A stretch of 36,684 nt of DNA from Limisphaerales bacterium. GTDB lineage: Bacteria > Verrucomicrobiota > Verrucomicrobiia > Limisphaerales > UBA11358. The notes beneath the pieces are model-generated. The model did no database searches. It had not been told where the DNA came from and was given only the letters and a program-made list of their open reading frames with translations. The DNA is taken from positions 1 through 36,684 of the forward strand of contig JANYFN010000019.1 in the NCBI GenBank assembly GCA_025362675.1. Direction: 5' to 3'. Positions 8,680 through 15,811 of the stretch are shown piece after piece. Numbering within the stretch: position 1 is the first letter of the stretch; each line of letters starts with the position of its first letter. The translations under genes and the position numbers were made by a program.

Positions 8680-9293
8680 CTTAAGTTTTCCAGTTCGATC
8701 GCGAGGTTGACATTGTTCACCATCACATCTTCCGGCACGGCGAGAACGATGGGTGCAAAGTTCAGGATGCCGGCGATCCCGGTATCCACGAGGGTGTTGA
8801 CCACGTTTTGTGCCACGGCTGGGGGCACGGAGAGGATGGCCATTTTGACATTTTTTTCGCGGATAAACTTTGGCATGTCATGCATGCCAAAGATTGGCTG
8901 GGAAATTTTTTTATCGCGTTTACGATCCGGGTCGGTGTCAAACGCAGCGATAATTTCAAACCCTTCTTTTTCAAAGCCGCGATACGAGAGCAAAGCTAAG
9001 CCGAGGTTGCCGACCCCCACGAGAATCACTGGTTGCAGGCTGGACGTGCCGAGTTCTTCAGAAATTTTTTGCAGTAGTTCGTTGACATCGTAACCCAGCC
9101 CACGCGTGCCGAAGGTGCCAAAATAAGCGAGATCTTTCCGCAACTGGGTGGGTTTGACACCGGCCGCCTTGGCGAGGGCCTCGCTCGAAACCGTGCCAAT
9201 ACTGTTCTCGCGTAGCCGCGCCAGACAGCGCAGATAAATCGAGAGCCGATAAATCGTCTTGCGCGGGATCACTTGCCGACTGGTTTTTTTCAC
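8661..9293 (-). CDS. rex: Redox-sensing transcriptional repressor Rex
   Basis: Rex senses the NADH/NAD+ ratio: NADH binding releases it from operators of fermentative and respiratory genes. This 210-residue protein has the N-terminal winged helix (SSEALAKAAGVKPTQLRKDL, then AYFGTFGTRGLGYDV) and the Rossmann nucleotide site VGVGNLGLAL, and ends with the domain-swap helix region NLAIELENLSYF. Length and motifs are standard. It starts at a GTG without a Shine-Dalgarno. A perfect Rex operator palindrome at 9334-9351 lies about 40 bp upstream, so the gene is very likely autoregulated. Its 3' end overlaps the convergent beta-helix gene by 19 bp. Confidence 0.96.
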   Translation of the reverse strand: MKKTSRQVIPRKTIYRLSIYLRCLARLRENSIGTVSSEALAKAAGVKPTQLRKDLAYFGTFGTRGLGYDVNELLQKISEELGTSSLQPVILVGVGNLGLALLSYRGFEKEGFEIIAAFDTDPDRKRDKKISQPIFGMHDMPKFIREKNVKMAILSVPPAVAQNVVNTLVDTGIAGILNFAPIVLAVPEDVMVNNVNLAIELENLSYFIQG

Positions 9294-9333
9294 GGCTGCA
9301 AAATTAAGCCACTAAGCGGCGGGCGGCAAGTGT

Positions 9334-9351
9334 TTGTGAATTATTTCACAA
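9334..9351. promoter_or_regulatory. Rex operator (ROP) palindrome
   Basis: TTGTGAATTATTTCACAA is an uninterrupted palindrome with arms TTGTGAA/TTCACAA around TTAT. It matches the Rex consensus TTGTGAA-N4-TTCACAA and lies 41 bp upstream of the rex start codon. The same site could also influence the gene on its other side, but the neighbour there (phosphatase gene, ending at 9416) is convergent towards it, so rex is the only plausible target here. Confidence 0.85.
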
Positions 9352-9415
9352 TGGCAGATCAATACGCGACGATTGAAAAATCCATTCAGCAAGCGATCGG
9401 AAATAGGCTGTCGTC

Positions 9416-10243
9416 TTAATGGATGCTCACGACCAACGCCGTCGTATTATCGCGCCCAGAATTGGTTACCGAATTGGCGACCAGAATTTTAGCGGCGGCG
9501 TCATCGCTTTCGTTGTGACGCAGAATATCGATCAGTTGGTGATCATAAAGTCCATCCACCAAACCATCCGAGCAGAGCAGGAAAATATCCCCGCGCTGGC
9601 AAGTTACAACGCCAACCTGCGGACTGACAAATTGGTTTGCGCCGCCGAGCGCTTTTTGTAGGACATTGCGGCGCGGGTGCCCACGCGCCTCGCGTTCATT
9701 GATCTGGCCGGTGCGAAAAAGCCAGCCCACGTGCGTATCGTCGGCGGTGAGCTGCGTGATTTCACTCTTCCCTTTCGCTAAATGATAAATCCGGCTGTCA
9801 CCGATGTGGCCGAATATCATTTTCCCCGGCGTGAACCAACCCAGGCTCATGGTGGTTTGCATGCCTTCGATCTCCTCGTAGCTGCCGCCGAGATAAACTA
9901 ATGCCCGGTGGATTTGTCCAAACAGTTCATTCAAAATAGCCGTGGTTTTTTGTCCGTCGTCACCGATTTTGCGGAACGTTTGCGGGAGCAATCGGGTGAT
10001 TTTTTCCACCGCAATGTTGCTCGCGTATTCACCGGCCTTCGAGCCGCCCATGCCGTCGCACACGGCGAAGGCGTAATCGTTTTGCTCCGTGGTGGCCGAA
10101 CCGAATTTGCCGAGGCGGAAAACTTCCTGCGCGTCAAATTGCAGGCCGAGAAACGCGTCCTCATTGTTTTTTCGGAAACGGCCCACGTCGCTACAGCCAG
10201 ACCAATGGAGGGCAGTGGATTTGGGCTTGCTGATTTTTTTCAT
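9416..10243 (-). CDS. PP2C-family (PPM) serine/threonine phosphatase
   Basis: A 275-residue soluble protein phosphatase with the PPM motif series: RKNNEDAFLG, CDGMGGSKAGEYAS (metal-binding Asp), GHIGDSRIYHL, CSDGLVDGL and GRDNTTALVV. These supply the aspartates that bind the two metal ions. Bacterial members dephosphorylate targets of Hanks-type kinases. I choose the ATG at 10243 (MKKISKPK) rather than the in-frame start 51 bp upstream, because it forms an ATGA overlap with the preceding kinase-like gene. Its neighbours (mini-kinase, ECF sigma factor, FecR/TPR barrel, CHASE2 kinase) suggest that it reverses phosphorylation inside one signalling circuit; that link is inference. Confidence 0.92.
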   Translation of the reverse strand: MKKISKPKSTALHWSGCSDVGRFRKNNEDAFLGLQFDAQEVFRLGKFGSATTEQNDYAFAVCDGMGGSKAGEYASNIAVEKITRLLPQTFRKIGDDGQKTTAILNELFGQIHRALVYLGGSYEEIEGMQTTMSLGWFTPGKMIFGHIGDSRIYHLAKGKSEITQLTADDTHVGWLFRTGQINEREARGHPRRNVLQKALGGANQFVSPQVGVVTCQRGDIFLLCSDGLVDGLYDHQLIDILRHNESDDAAAKILVANSVTNSGRDNTTALVVSIH

Positions 10244-10629
10244 ACCGTTTTCGCTTCGGATAAAATGGTGGCGAATTCGAAATCGATCAAACAAAAGCGG
10301 CCGTCGCTGAAACGGTAGGTCACATTGCGGAGGTCGGCATCGTCATGGCGCACGCCAAAAGTTTCGAGTTCGGCAAAGAGCGCCAATCGCCTTTGATCAT
10401 CAAGCCGTTCGACGCGTTGGCCGCAGTTGGTGGTGACGATCTGGGGCATGGTTTCGTCCGCTTCCAGTAAACGCGGAACAAAGTTGCAGCCGCGCGTTTC
10501 GAGGTAGCGCAGGACGCGGACTTCATTGTTGAAACGTTGCGCGGCGTCCGCCCCATGATACGTTTTGAAAACTCGGCCATCGAAGGTGAGATGCACCGTG
10601 GCGCGTAGCGTGTCTTTTACTTTTAGCAT
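10240..10629 (-). CDS. Minimal protein-kinase-like protein
   Basis: With the ATG at 10629 the product is only 129 residues, yet it shows the kinase signature in order: a lysine in the N-lobe (VFKTY, K22), a helix glutamate (FNNEVRVL, E36), the catalytic loop HDDADLRN (H95, D97, N102, exactly HxDxxxxN) and a metal-binding DFE (D116). It ends about 11 residues after DFE, so the activation segment and C-lobe helices of a normal kinase are absent. This is the architecture of very small Bud32/RIO-like or phosphotransferase-like proteins. A TTG at 10665 could add 12 residues. The stop overlaps the PP2C start by 4 bp, so the pair is translationally coupled. Activity is untested; it could also be a pseudokinase adaptor. 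Confidence 0.68.
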   Translation of the reverse strand: MLKVKDTLRATVHLTFDGRVFKTYHGADAAQRFNNEVRVLRYLETRGCNFVPRLLEADETMPQIVTTNCGQRVERLDDQRRLALFAELETFGVRHDDADLRNVTYRFSDGRFCLIDFEFATILSEAKTV

Positions 10630-10688
10630 GATGATGAACGTCTTCCTAGACTCGGCCTTTGGCAAAAACGTCGGCTGCCAAAATGAAT

Positions 10689-11327
10689 TTAGTTCGCCGG
10701 CCGCAATCCAGATTCAATGCGTTTGACTTCTTCTTTGAGCATTTCGGTGACGCGGTGTTTAGCCAGGTAAACCTGATCAATCGGCACGCTGAACGCCTCG
10801 GCTACTTTTTCTGGCTCCCAATTTTTATTCGCGTAGAAATCGAAGATTTGAAACTTGGCCGGGTCTAGTCGCCGCTTCACTTTGGCCATCGCGGCACCGA
10901 GTAGATTTTTTTCCCATTCATCGTTCCAGATCACATCGAGCTGGTGGCTAGCGGGATCAACGTGGTTGTTCGCCGCATGCGTTTCGGTGTCTGGCTCATT
11001 CGTTATCGGCTCGTGCTCAAAATGATTTTTACGTTTGCGAAGTTGATCCGCAATTCGCCAGCGCGTCAGATTCAGCAGCCAGCCTTTGAAGGAACCCAGG
11101 GCGGGATTGTAGTTGAAGTTGGCCATTTGTTTAGCCACACAAAACATGGTTTCCTGAACGACGTCCTGCGCCTCGGTTTTTGTGAGGCCACGTTTTATGG
11201 CCACGCCGTAGATAAGCTTCCAATAAGTGTCGAAAAATTCCTGCCAGCTTTTTTGATCCTCCCAGTTTTTGAGGCGCTTGATCAAGGTGGCACGCGTAGG
11301 AAGCAATTCGTCAGTTTCCGTGGCCAT
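10689..11327 (-). CDS. RNA polymerase sigma factor, ECF-like sigma-70 family
   Basis: A 212-residue protein with sigma region 2 at about residues 25-95 (LIYGVAIKRGLTKTEAQDVV, then GSFKGWLLNLTRWRIADQLRKRK) and a helix-turn-helix region 4 near the C-terminus (EKVAEAFSVPIDQVYLAKHRV). Region 3 is absent, as in ECF factors; a longer acidic linker separates the domains. It directs RNA polymerase to a set of promoters in response to a signal. No anti-sigma factor with an obvious zinc or membrane domain is adjacent. Instead the neighbours are a kinase-like protein, a phosphatase and a divergent FecR-domain outer membrane protein, so control by phosphorylation or by the FecR-like protein is a reasonable guess. 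Confidence 0.9.
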   Translation of the reverse strand: MATETDELLPTRATLIKRLKNWEDQKSWQEFFDTYWKLIYGVAIKRGLTKTEAQDVVQETMFCVAKQMANFNYNPALGSFKGWLLNLTRWRIADQLRKRKNHFEHEPITNEPDTETHAANNHVDPASHQLDVIWNDEWEKNLLGAAMAKVKRRLDPAKFQIFDFYANKNWEPEKVAEAFSVPIDQVYLAKHRVTEMLKEEVKRIESGLRPAN

Positions 11328-11443
11328 GTTACCAGCAATGTAGCCTCCGAGCCGATTTCGTAAATGAAAAAACGCGGTAATTGTTGCGGAGATAGCTAAC
11401 CGCCAGCGCTTTTACTTGTTTAAGCGGCAGCAGTTTACTTATA

Positions 11444-11449
11444 TATAAT
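11444..11449 (+). promoter_or_regulatory. Possible -10 element upstream of the FecR/TPR/barrel gene
   Basis: TATAAT lies in an AT-rich stretch about 20-30 bp before the start. No convincing -35 at 16-18 bp spacing is present (TTGTTT at 11416-11421 is 22 bp away), so an activator or another sigma factor may be used. Confidence 0.35.
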
Positions 11450-11470
11450 GAATTCAATTAGAAGAAATCC

Positions 11471-14400
11471 TTGAAACTTATGCCCAGTTCTCAGAATTGT
11501 ATGTTTCGTGTTCACTGCGCGCTTTTTTGTTGGTTGCTGTTAGCGATTGAACCGTGTCAGGCTCAATCGGTCATCGCACCAATTTTTCCAGGAGAAGTTC
11601 AGATCGAGGCGCTGCGTTTACCCGTGGAGATTTCTAAGGGTGGAACGGCCGTTTGGTCCTCGGCATTAACCAACCAGATTCTTCACGCGGGTGACCATTT
11701 GCGAACGGGAGTAAATGGCCGTGCTACTTTGCGCTGGTCGGGACAAAGCATTGTTTCGGTAAGCGCCTCCACGGAGCTGGAAATTCTCCGGCCGCAACAA
11801 GCCGCCGATGAAAGCGGTCTGCACTTATTGCGCGGCATGGCGTCATTTTTTCATCGCGATAAACCGGGCCGTATTCAAATCATTACGCGCGGCACCATCG
11901 CGGGCGTCGAAGGCACGGAGTTCGTGCTTGCGGTGGACGACACCGATCACACGACGATGTCGGTGATTGACGGACGGGTGAGTTTTGGCAACGAACAAGC
12001 CACGCTGCTCCTGACCAACGGACAGCAAGCGGTGGCCGCGCCGGGACAAGCTCCGGTGCCGACGCCCGGTTTCATCGCCAATAACCTGTTGCAATGGTGC
12101 TTCTATTATCCGGCGGTGATTGATGCCGATGATTTGAAACTTACCGCCATCGAGCAAACCGAGCTCGCGTCGTCGCTCGCGGCCTACCGCAGCGGCGATT
12201 TGCCGGACGCGCTCGAAAAATTTCCTGGCGGCATGCCGACGCTTTCGGATAGTGAAAAAATCTTTCACGCAGCCTTGTTGCTCTCAGTCGGCGAAGTAGC
12301 CGCCGCCGAGGCCGTCATGTCAGCGATCACTGATAAATCGGGTCCGCCGCAAAAACTTTCCCGCTCCTTGCAGCAACTCATCGCCGCCGTGAAGCGCCAA
12401 CATTTTCAGTTGGAACGTTCGCCGCAGCTCGCGTCTGAATTTCTGGCGGATTCCTATTTCCAGCAATCGCTCGCCACCAATAAATCGTCCTTGGCTAACG
12501 CGCTCCAAGCTGCTCGGCAAGCGACGGTCATTTCGCCACACAACGGTTTCGCCTGGGAGCGGGTCGCGGAGTTGGAATTCGGTTTCGGTCGCCTGGCAGA
12601 GTCAGAAACTGCGCTCGACCGGAGTCTCGCGCTGGCACCGCGCAATGCCGAGGCGCTCGCGTTGAAAGGCTTCATTCTCGCCGCGCACAATCATACGCGG
12701 GCGGCGATGGAATGGTTTGATCGCGCTATTGCTGTCAATCCCGGGCTGGGTAACGCGTGGTTGGGACGTGGGCTTTGCAAAATCAGAATTGGCAACGCGC
12801 AGGATGGGCGCGGGGATTTACTGGTCGCCGCGGCCACCGAACCGCAACGCGCTGAGCTTCGTAATTTTCTTGGCCGGGCTTTTGCCGTGGCCGGCGATGC
12901 TCCCCATGCGATCAGCGAAATGGCCATCGCCGAAAAACTGGATCCCAATGATCCGACCACCTGGTTTTATTCGGCGCTGTTCAAACAGCAGCAGAACCGG
13001 ATCAACGAGGCGATTCGCGATCTGGATAAATCCAAAGAGTTGAACGACAACCGCCGCGTATATCGCTCGCAATTTCTGCTCGATCAGGATCGTTCGGTGC
13101 GCAATATCAACCTCGCTGGGATGTATGAGGACGCCGACATGATCACCGTCGGCCAACACGAGGCGGCGCGCGCCGTGAATGATGATTACGGAAATTATGC
13201 GGCCCATCTCTTTCTGGCGGAGAGCTATTTTCCGCAGAGCTTTGACAACAATAATAACTTCACTCTGCGTTACGAAACCCTAGGTGCCAGCGAGCATTTC
13301 ATTGCCGATTTGTTGGCGCCGCCGAATGTCAGCGTTTCGTCGCCGTCCATTTCGCAGCAGACCTACTCCCATATTTTTCTGCACGATGGTTCGCGGGCCA
13401 GCACGAGCACGGAGTATTTGAGTCGGGGAGCGTGGAGCGAAGCCGCCTCGGTTTACGGTTCCTACGGCAACTTCGGTTACTCCGTGTATATGTCGGAAAA
13501 ATATGATCCGGGCCAGCGGCTGAACAGTGATTTTGACTCGCATTATTATACTTTATTACTGAAACAACAGCTCACACCGCGCGATATGGTTTTTGGGGTG
13601 ATCGAACATTACGAAAGCAGCGGCGGCGATTTAGCGCAGCGATATTTCCAGAACGCGGTCGCCGAAACGTATCGTTTTAAGGAGGAACAGCAGCCGAATT
13701 TGACCCTCGGCTATCACCATGAGTGGAGTCCTGGGGTTCACACCTTGGCTTTGCTTTCAAGACTGAATGATTCGTATTCCTTCTACAATTTTGCCCAGCC
13801 TTCCATCTTTGCTGATTATCCGGATATTTCGCCGGGAGTTCCCGGTTTGGTAGCGGTTTCCCCGATGACGTTCACCGAGAATTTTCTGAATCAGTCCACC
13901 ATTTATTCGGGTGAGCTGCAACAGATCTGGGAAAAACCCGACCACACCACCATCTTGGGAACACGCTGGCAGGCGGGAGATTTCAAATCCACCCTCACGC
14001 TCAGGAATGCTTTTCCCAATGCTCCCGAATTTCCTTTGCCACCCAACGTTGAGGACGCACAGTCTGTCAATCCTAAGTTTGATCGGGCGAGCGTTTACGG
14101 CTATCACCAGTGGCAGGTTTGGGAACCGCTCGAACTCATAGGTGGATTAGCGTATGACCACCTACACTTCCCGGAAAATTTTCAGGGCACCCCGGTTTCC
14201 CCCAAGGAAAAAACCGAAGAACAAGTTTCGCCCAAGGCTGGCGTCATCTGGACGCCCGCAAAAAATTCCACCGTCCGTCTGGCTTACACCCGGTCTTTGG
14301 GCGGCGCGAGCTACGAGCAGAGTCAGAGCATCGAACCGTCTCAGGTCGCTGGTTTCGTGCAAAACTTCCGTAGTATCATTCCTGAATCCATCGTCGGTGG

Positions 14401-15085
14401 CACTTCGGGCGGCTCGTTTGAAACTTATAATCTCGCCTTCGAACAAAAATTTCCTACCGAAACCTATCTCTCCTTGTGCGGCGAAGTTTTGAATTCCCAA
14501 GTCCGGCGCGTGGTTGGGGCTTATGATTACTTCCCGGATGAAATTGATTTCCCCTTAGAATCCGGCCTGCGCGAAAATCTGGATTTTCAGGAAAAGTCAG
14601 TGCTGCTGACCCTTAACCAATTGCTCGGAAAAAGTTGGTCGCTCGGTGCCAGCTACCGCATGAGCCAAGCGATTTTGGATGACACTTATCCGGATCTCCC
14701 GGCGAAAATCCCGGGTTTTGTGCGTTCCATTTTACCGCACCAACGCACTGAGGCGATCATCCATCAAGTTGACCTCTCCGCACTATGCAATTTGCCCAAT
14801 GGCTTTTTTACCCGCGGCCACGCCGTATTGTATTCCCAATACAACTACGGCTATCCGGCGGAGCAACCAAGTGTTTATCCGTTCGGTCCGCAGCCCGGTC
14901 AACCTGGCGACACGCTCATTCAACTCGATTTCTTTGTCGGCTATCGTTCGCCCAATCGGAAAATGGAAGTCTCAGTCGGCTTGCTGAATCTCACCGACCA
15001 AGACTACCACCTGAACCCGCTGACGAGTTATGCTGATCTGCCGCGCAGCCGCATGTTGGTGCTCCGGCTCCGATTGGACTTTTAA
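11471..15085 (+). CDS. FecR-domain / TPR / outer-membrane beta-barrel fusion protein
   Basis: A 1204-residue exported protein with three parts. Residues 1-32 are a signal peptide (cleavage near CQAQ). Residues about 40-200 form a FecR domain: GDHLRTGVNGRATLRWS, LHLLRGMASFF, IITRGTIAGVEGTEFVLAV, SVIDGRVSF. Residues about 335-570 contain tetratricopeptide repeats (ALALKGFILAAHNHTRAAME, then FDRAIAVNPGLGNAW). From about 640 to the end the sequence alternates aromatic strands and turns and closes with LRLRLDF, the terminal phenylalanine typical of outer-membrane barrels; it resembles the barrel of TonB-dependent receptors, but no plug or TonB box is visible. It may start at TTG 11471, after AGAAGAAA, or at ATG 11480. 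It is divergent from the ECF sigma gene. A sensor or export platform role is inference. Confidence 0.8.
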   Translation: MKLMPSSQNCMFRVHCALFCWLLLAIEPCQAQSVIAPIFPGEVQIEALRLPVEISKGGTAVWSSALTNQILHAGDHLRTGVNGRATLRWSGQSIVSVSASTELEILRPQQAADESGLHLLRGMASFFHRDKPGRIQIITRGTIAGVEGTEFVLAVDDTDHTTMSVIDGRVSFGNEQATLLLTNGQQAVAAPGQAPVPTPGFIANNLLQWCFYYPAVIDADDLKLTAIEQTELASSLAAYRSGDLPDALEKFPGGMPTLSDSEKIFHAALLLSVGEVAAAEAVMSAITDKSGPPQKLSRSLQQLIAAVKRQHFQLERSPQLASEFLADSYFQQSLATNKSSLANALQAARQATVISPHNGFAWERVAELEFGFGRLAESETALDRSLALAPRNAEALALKGFILAAHNHTRAAMEWFDRAIAVNPGLGNAWLGRGLCKIRIGNAQDGRGDLLVAAATEPQRAELRNFLGRAFAVAGDAPHAISEMAIAEKLDPNDPTTWFYSALFKQQQNRINEAIRDLDKSKELNDNRRVYRSQFLLDQDRSVRNINLAGMYEDADMITVGQHEAARAVNDDYGNYAAHLFLAESYFPQSFDNNNNFTLRYETLGASEHFIADLLAPPNVSVSSPSISQQTYSHIFLHDGSRASTSTEYLSRGAWSEAASVYGSYGNFGYSVYMSEKYDPGQRLNSDFDSHYYTLLLKQQLTPRDMVFGVIEHYESSGGDLAQRYFQNAVAETYRFKEEQQPNLTLGYHHEWSPGVHTLALLSRLNDSYSFYNFAQPSIFADYPDISPGVPGLVAVSPMTFTENFLNQSTIYSGELQQIWEKPDHTTILGTRWQAGDFKSTLTLRNAFPNAPEFPLPPNVEDAQSVNPKFDRASVYGYHQWQVWEPLELIGGLAYDHLHFPENFQGTPVSPKEKTEEQVSPKAGVIWTPAKNSTVRLAYTRSLGGASYEQSQSIEPSQVAGFVQNFRSIIPESIVGGTSGGSFETYNLAFEQKFPTETYLSLCGEVLNSQVRRVVGAYDYFPDEIDFPLESGLRENLDFQEKSVLLTLNQLLGKSWSLGASYRMSQAILDDTYPDLPAKIPGFVRSILPHQRTEAIIHQVDLSALCNLPNGFFTRGHAVLYSQYNYGYPAEQPSVYPFGPQPGQPGDTLIQLDFFVGYRSPNRKMEVSVGLLNLTDQDYHLNPLTSYADLPRSRMLVLRLRLDF

Positions 15086-15543
15086 GGCAGAAAACCCGTC
15101 AGGACGATTGGGTAATTCGTCGTGGGCACGTTATTCGGGAAATAAATCGTGAAGCGATATTTGGCGCTGACGGGCAAATTCGGCACGGTCACACTCTTGG
15201 CACCGCAATCCGTGTCGTTATTCTTGCCGAGATAAACCACTTTGGTATCCGATCGTCCGCCACCATCAGCAGCGGTAAAAACCGTGGTGTTATTCGTATC
15301 TGGCACCCAACCCCAGCCGCTGGCCACCGTTTTCGTATAACTGACAAATCCCGAGTATGTGCCCGGACACGTGCCAATCGTCCCGCTACTAATGGTTGCT
15401 GCGGCAAAAATTTTGATTGAGGTTGGCCCACCAGCTTGTGGGATATCCAATTTATCTGTGTTAATAGCGGGTGTGGTGCAGCCGGTCAGAAATGACGCGG
15501 CGACAACGGTGGCGAGGGTCAACGGAAGGAGTGTTTTTTTCAT
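15082..15543 (-). CDS. Putative lipoprotein of unknown function
   Basis: A 153-residue protein with a clear type II signal peptide: positively charged MKK, hydrophobic stretch and lipobox LTGC with the lipidated cysteine at position 22. The mature part is beta-rich (TSIKIFAAATISSG, YRFTIYF) and has two further cysteines (GTCPGT and TDCGAK) that could form a disulphide. I do not recognise a family. It is convergent with the FecR/TPR/barrel gene and overlaps its stop by 4 bp; it may belong to the same envelope-sensing locus, but that is only position-based. Confidence 0.7.
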   Translation of the reverse strand: MKKTLLPLTLATVVAASFLTGCTTPAINTDKLDIPQAGGPTSIKIFAAATISSGTIGTCPGTYSGFVSYTKTVASGWGWVPDTNNTTVFTAADGGGRSDTKVVYLGKNNDTDCGAKSVTVPNLPVSAKYRFTIYFPNNVPTTNYPIVLTGFLP

Positions 15544-15738
15544 TTTTTCGGTTTTGGTCGGCTAGATGATTTTACCGACAATAGTAATTCGTTGCGTATC
15601 CGAAAAACTTTCAAAAAGATTTCATTTTTTGGGATCGAAAGATTCTATCGGCCAGTAATCCATTCAAAATAAAGTTTGAGCCGGTTACGAATCGGGCTGA
15701 TATCAAAAAGGAATCGCTCGCAGAATATTTTTTCCTGT

Positions 15739-15761
15739 AAACCTTCAGACGAAACCTTCAG
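15739..15761. repeat. Direct repeat upstream of the CHASE2 kinase gene
   Basis: AAACCTTCAG occurs at 15739-15748 and 15752-15761, a 13-bp period, about 50-70 bp before the GTG start of the kinase gene. It could be a tandem regulator site; nothing further supports this. Confidence 0.35.
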
Positions 15762-15811
15762 GCTGGAGCGACGGTTCGTGGGCAAAGTTTTTTACCGCCC
15801 ATCCGGAAGTA

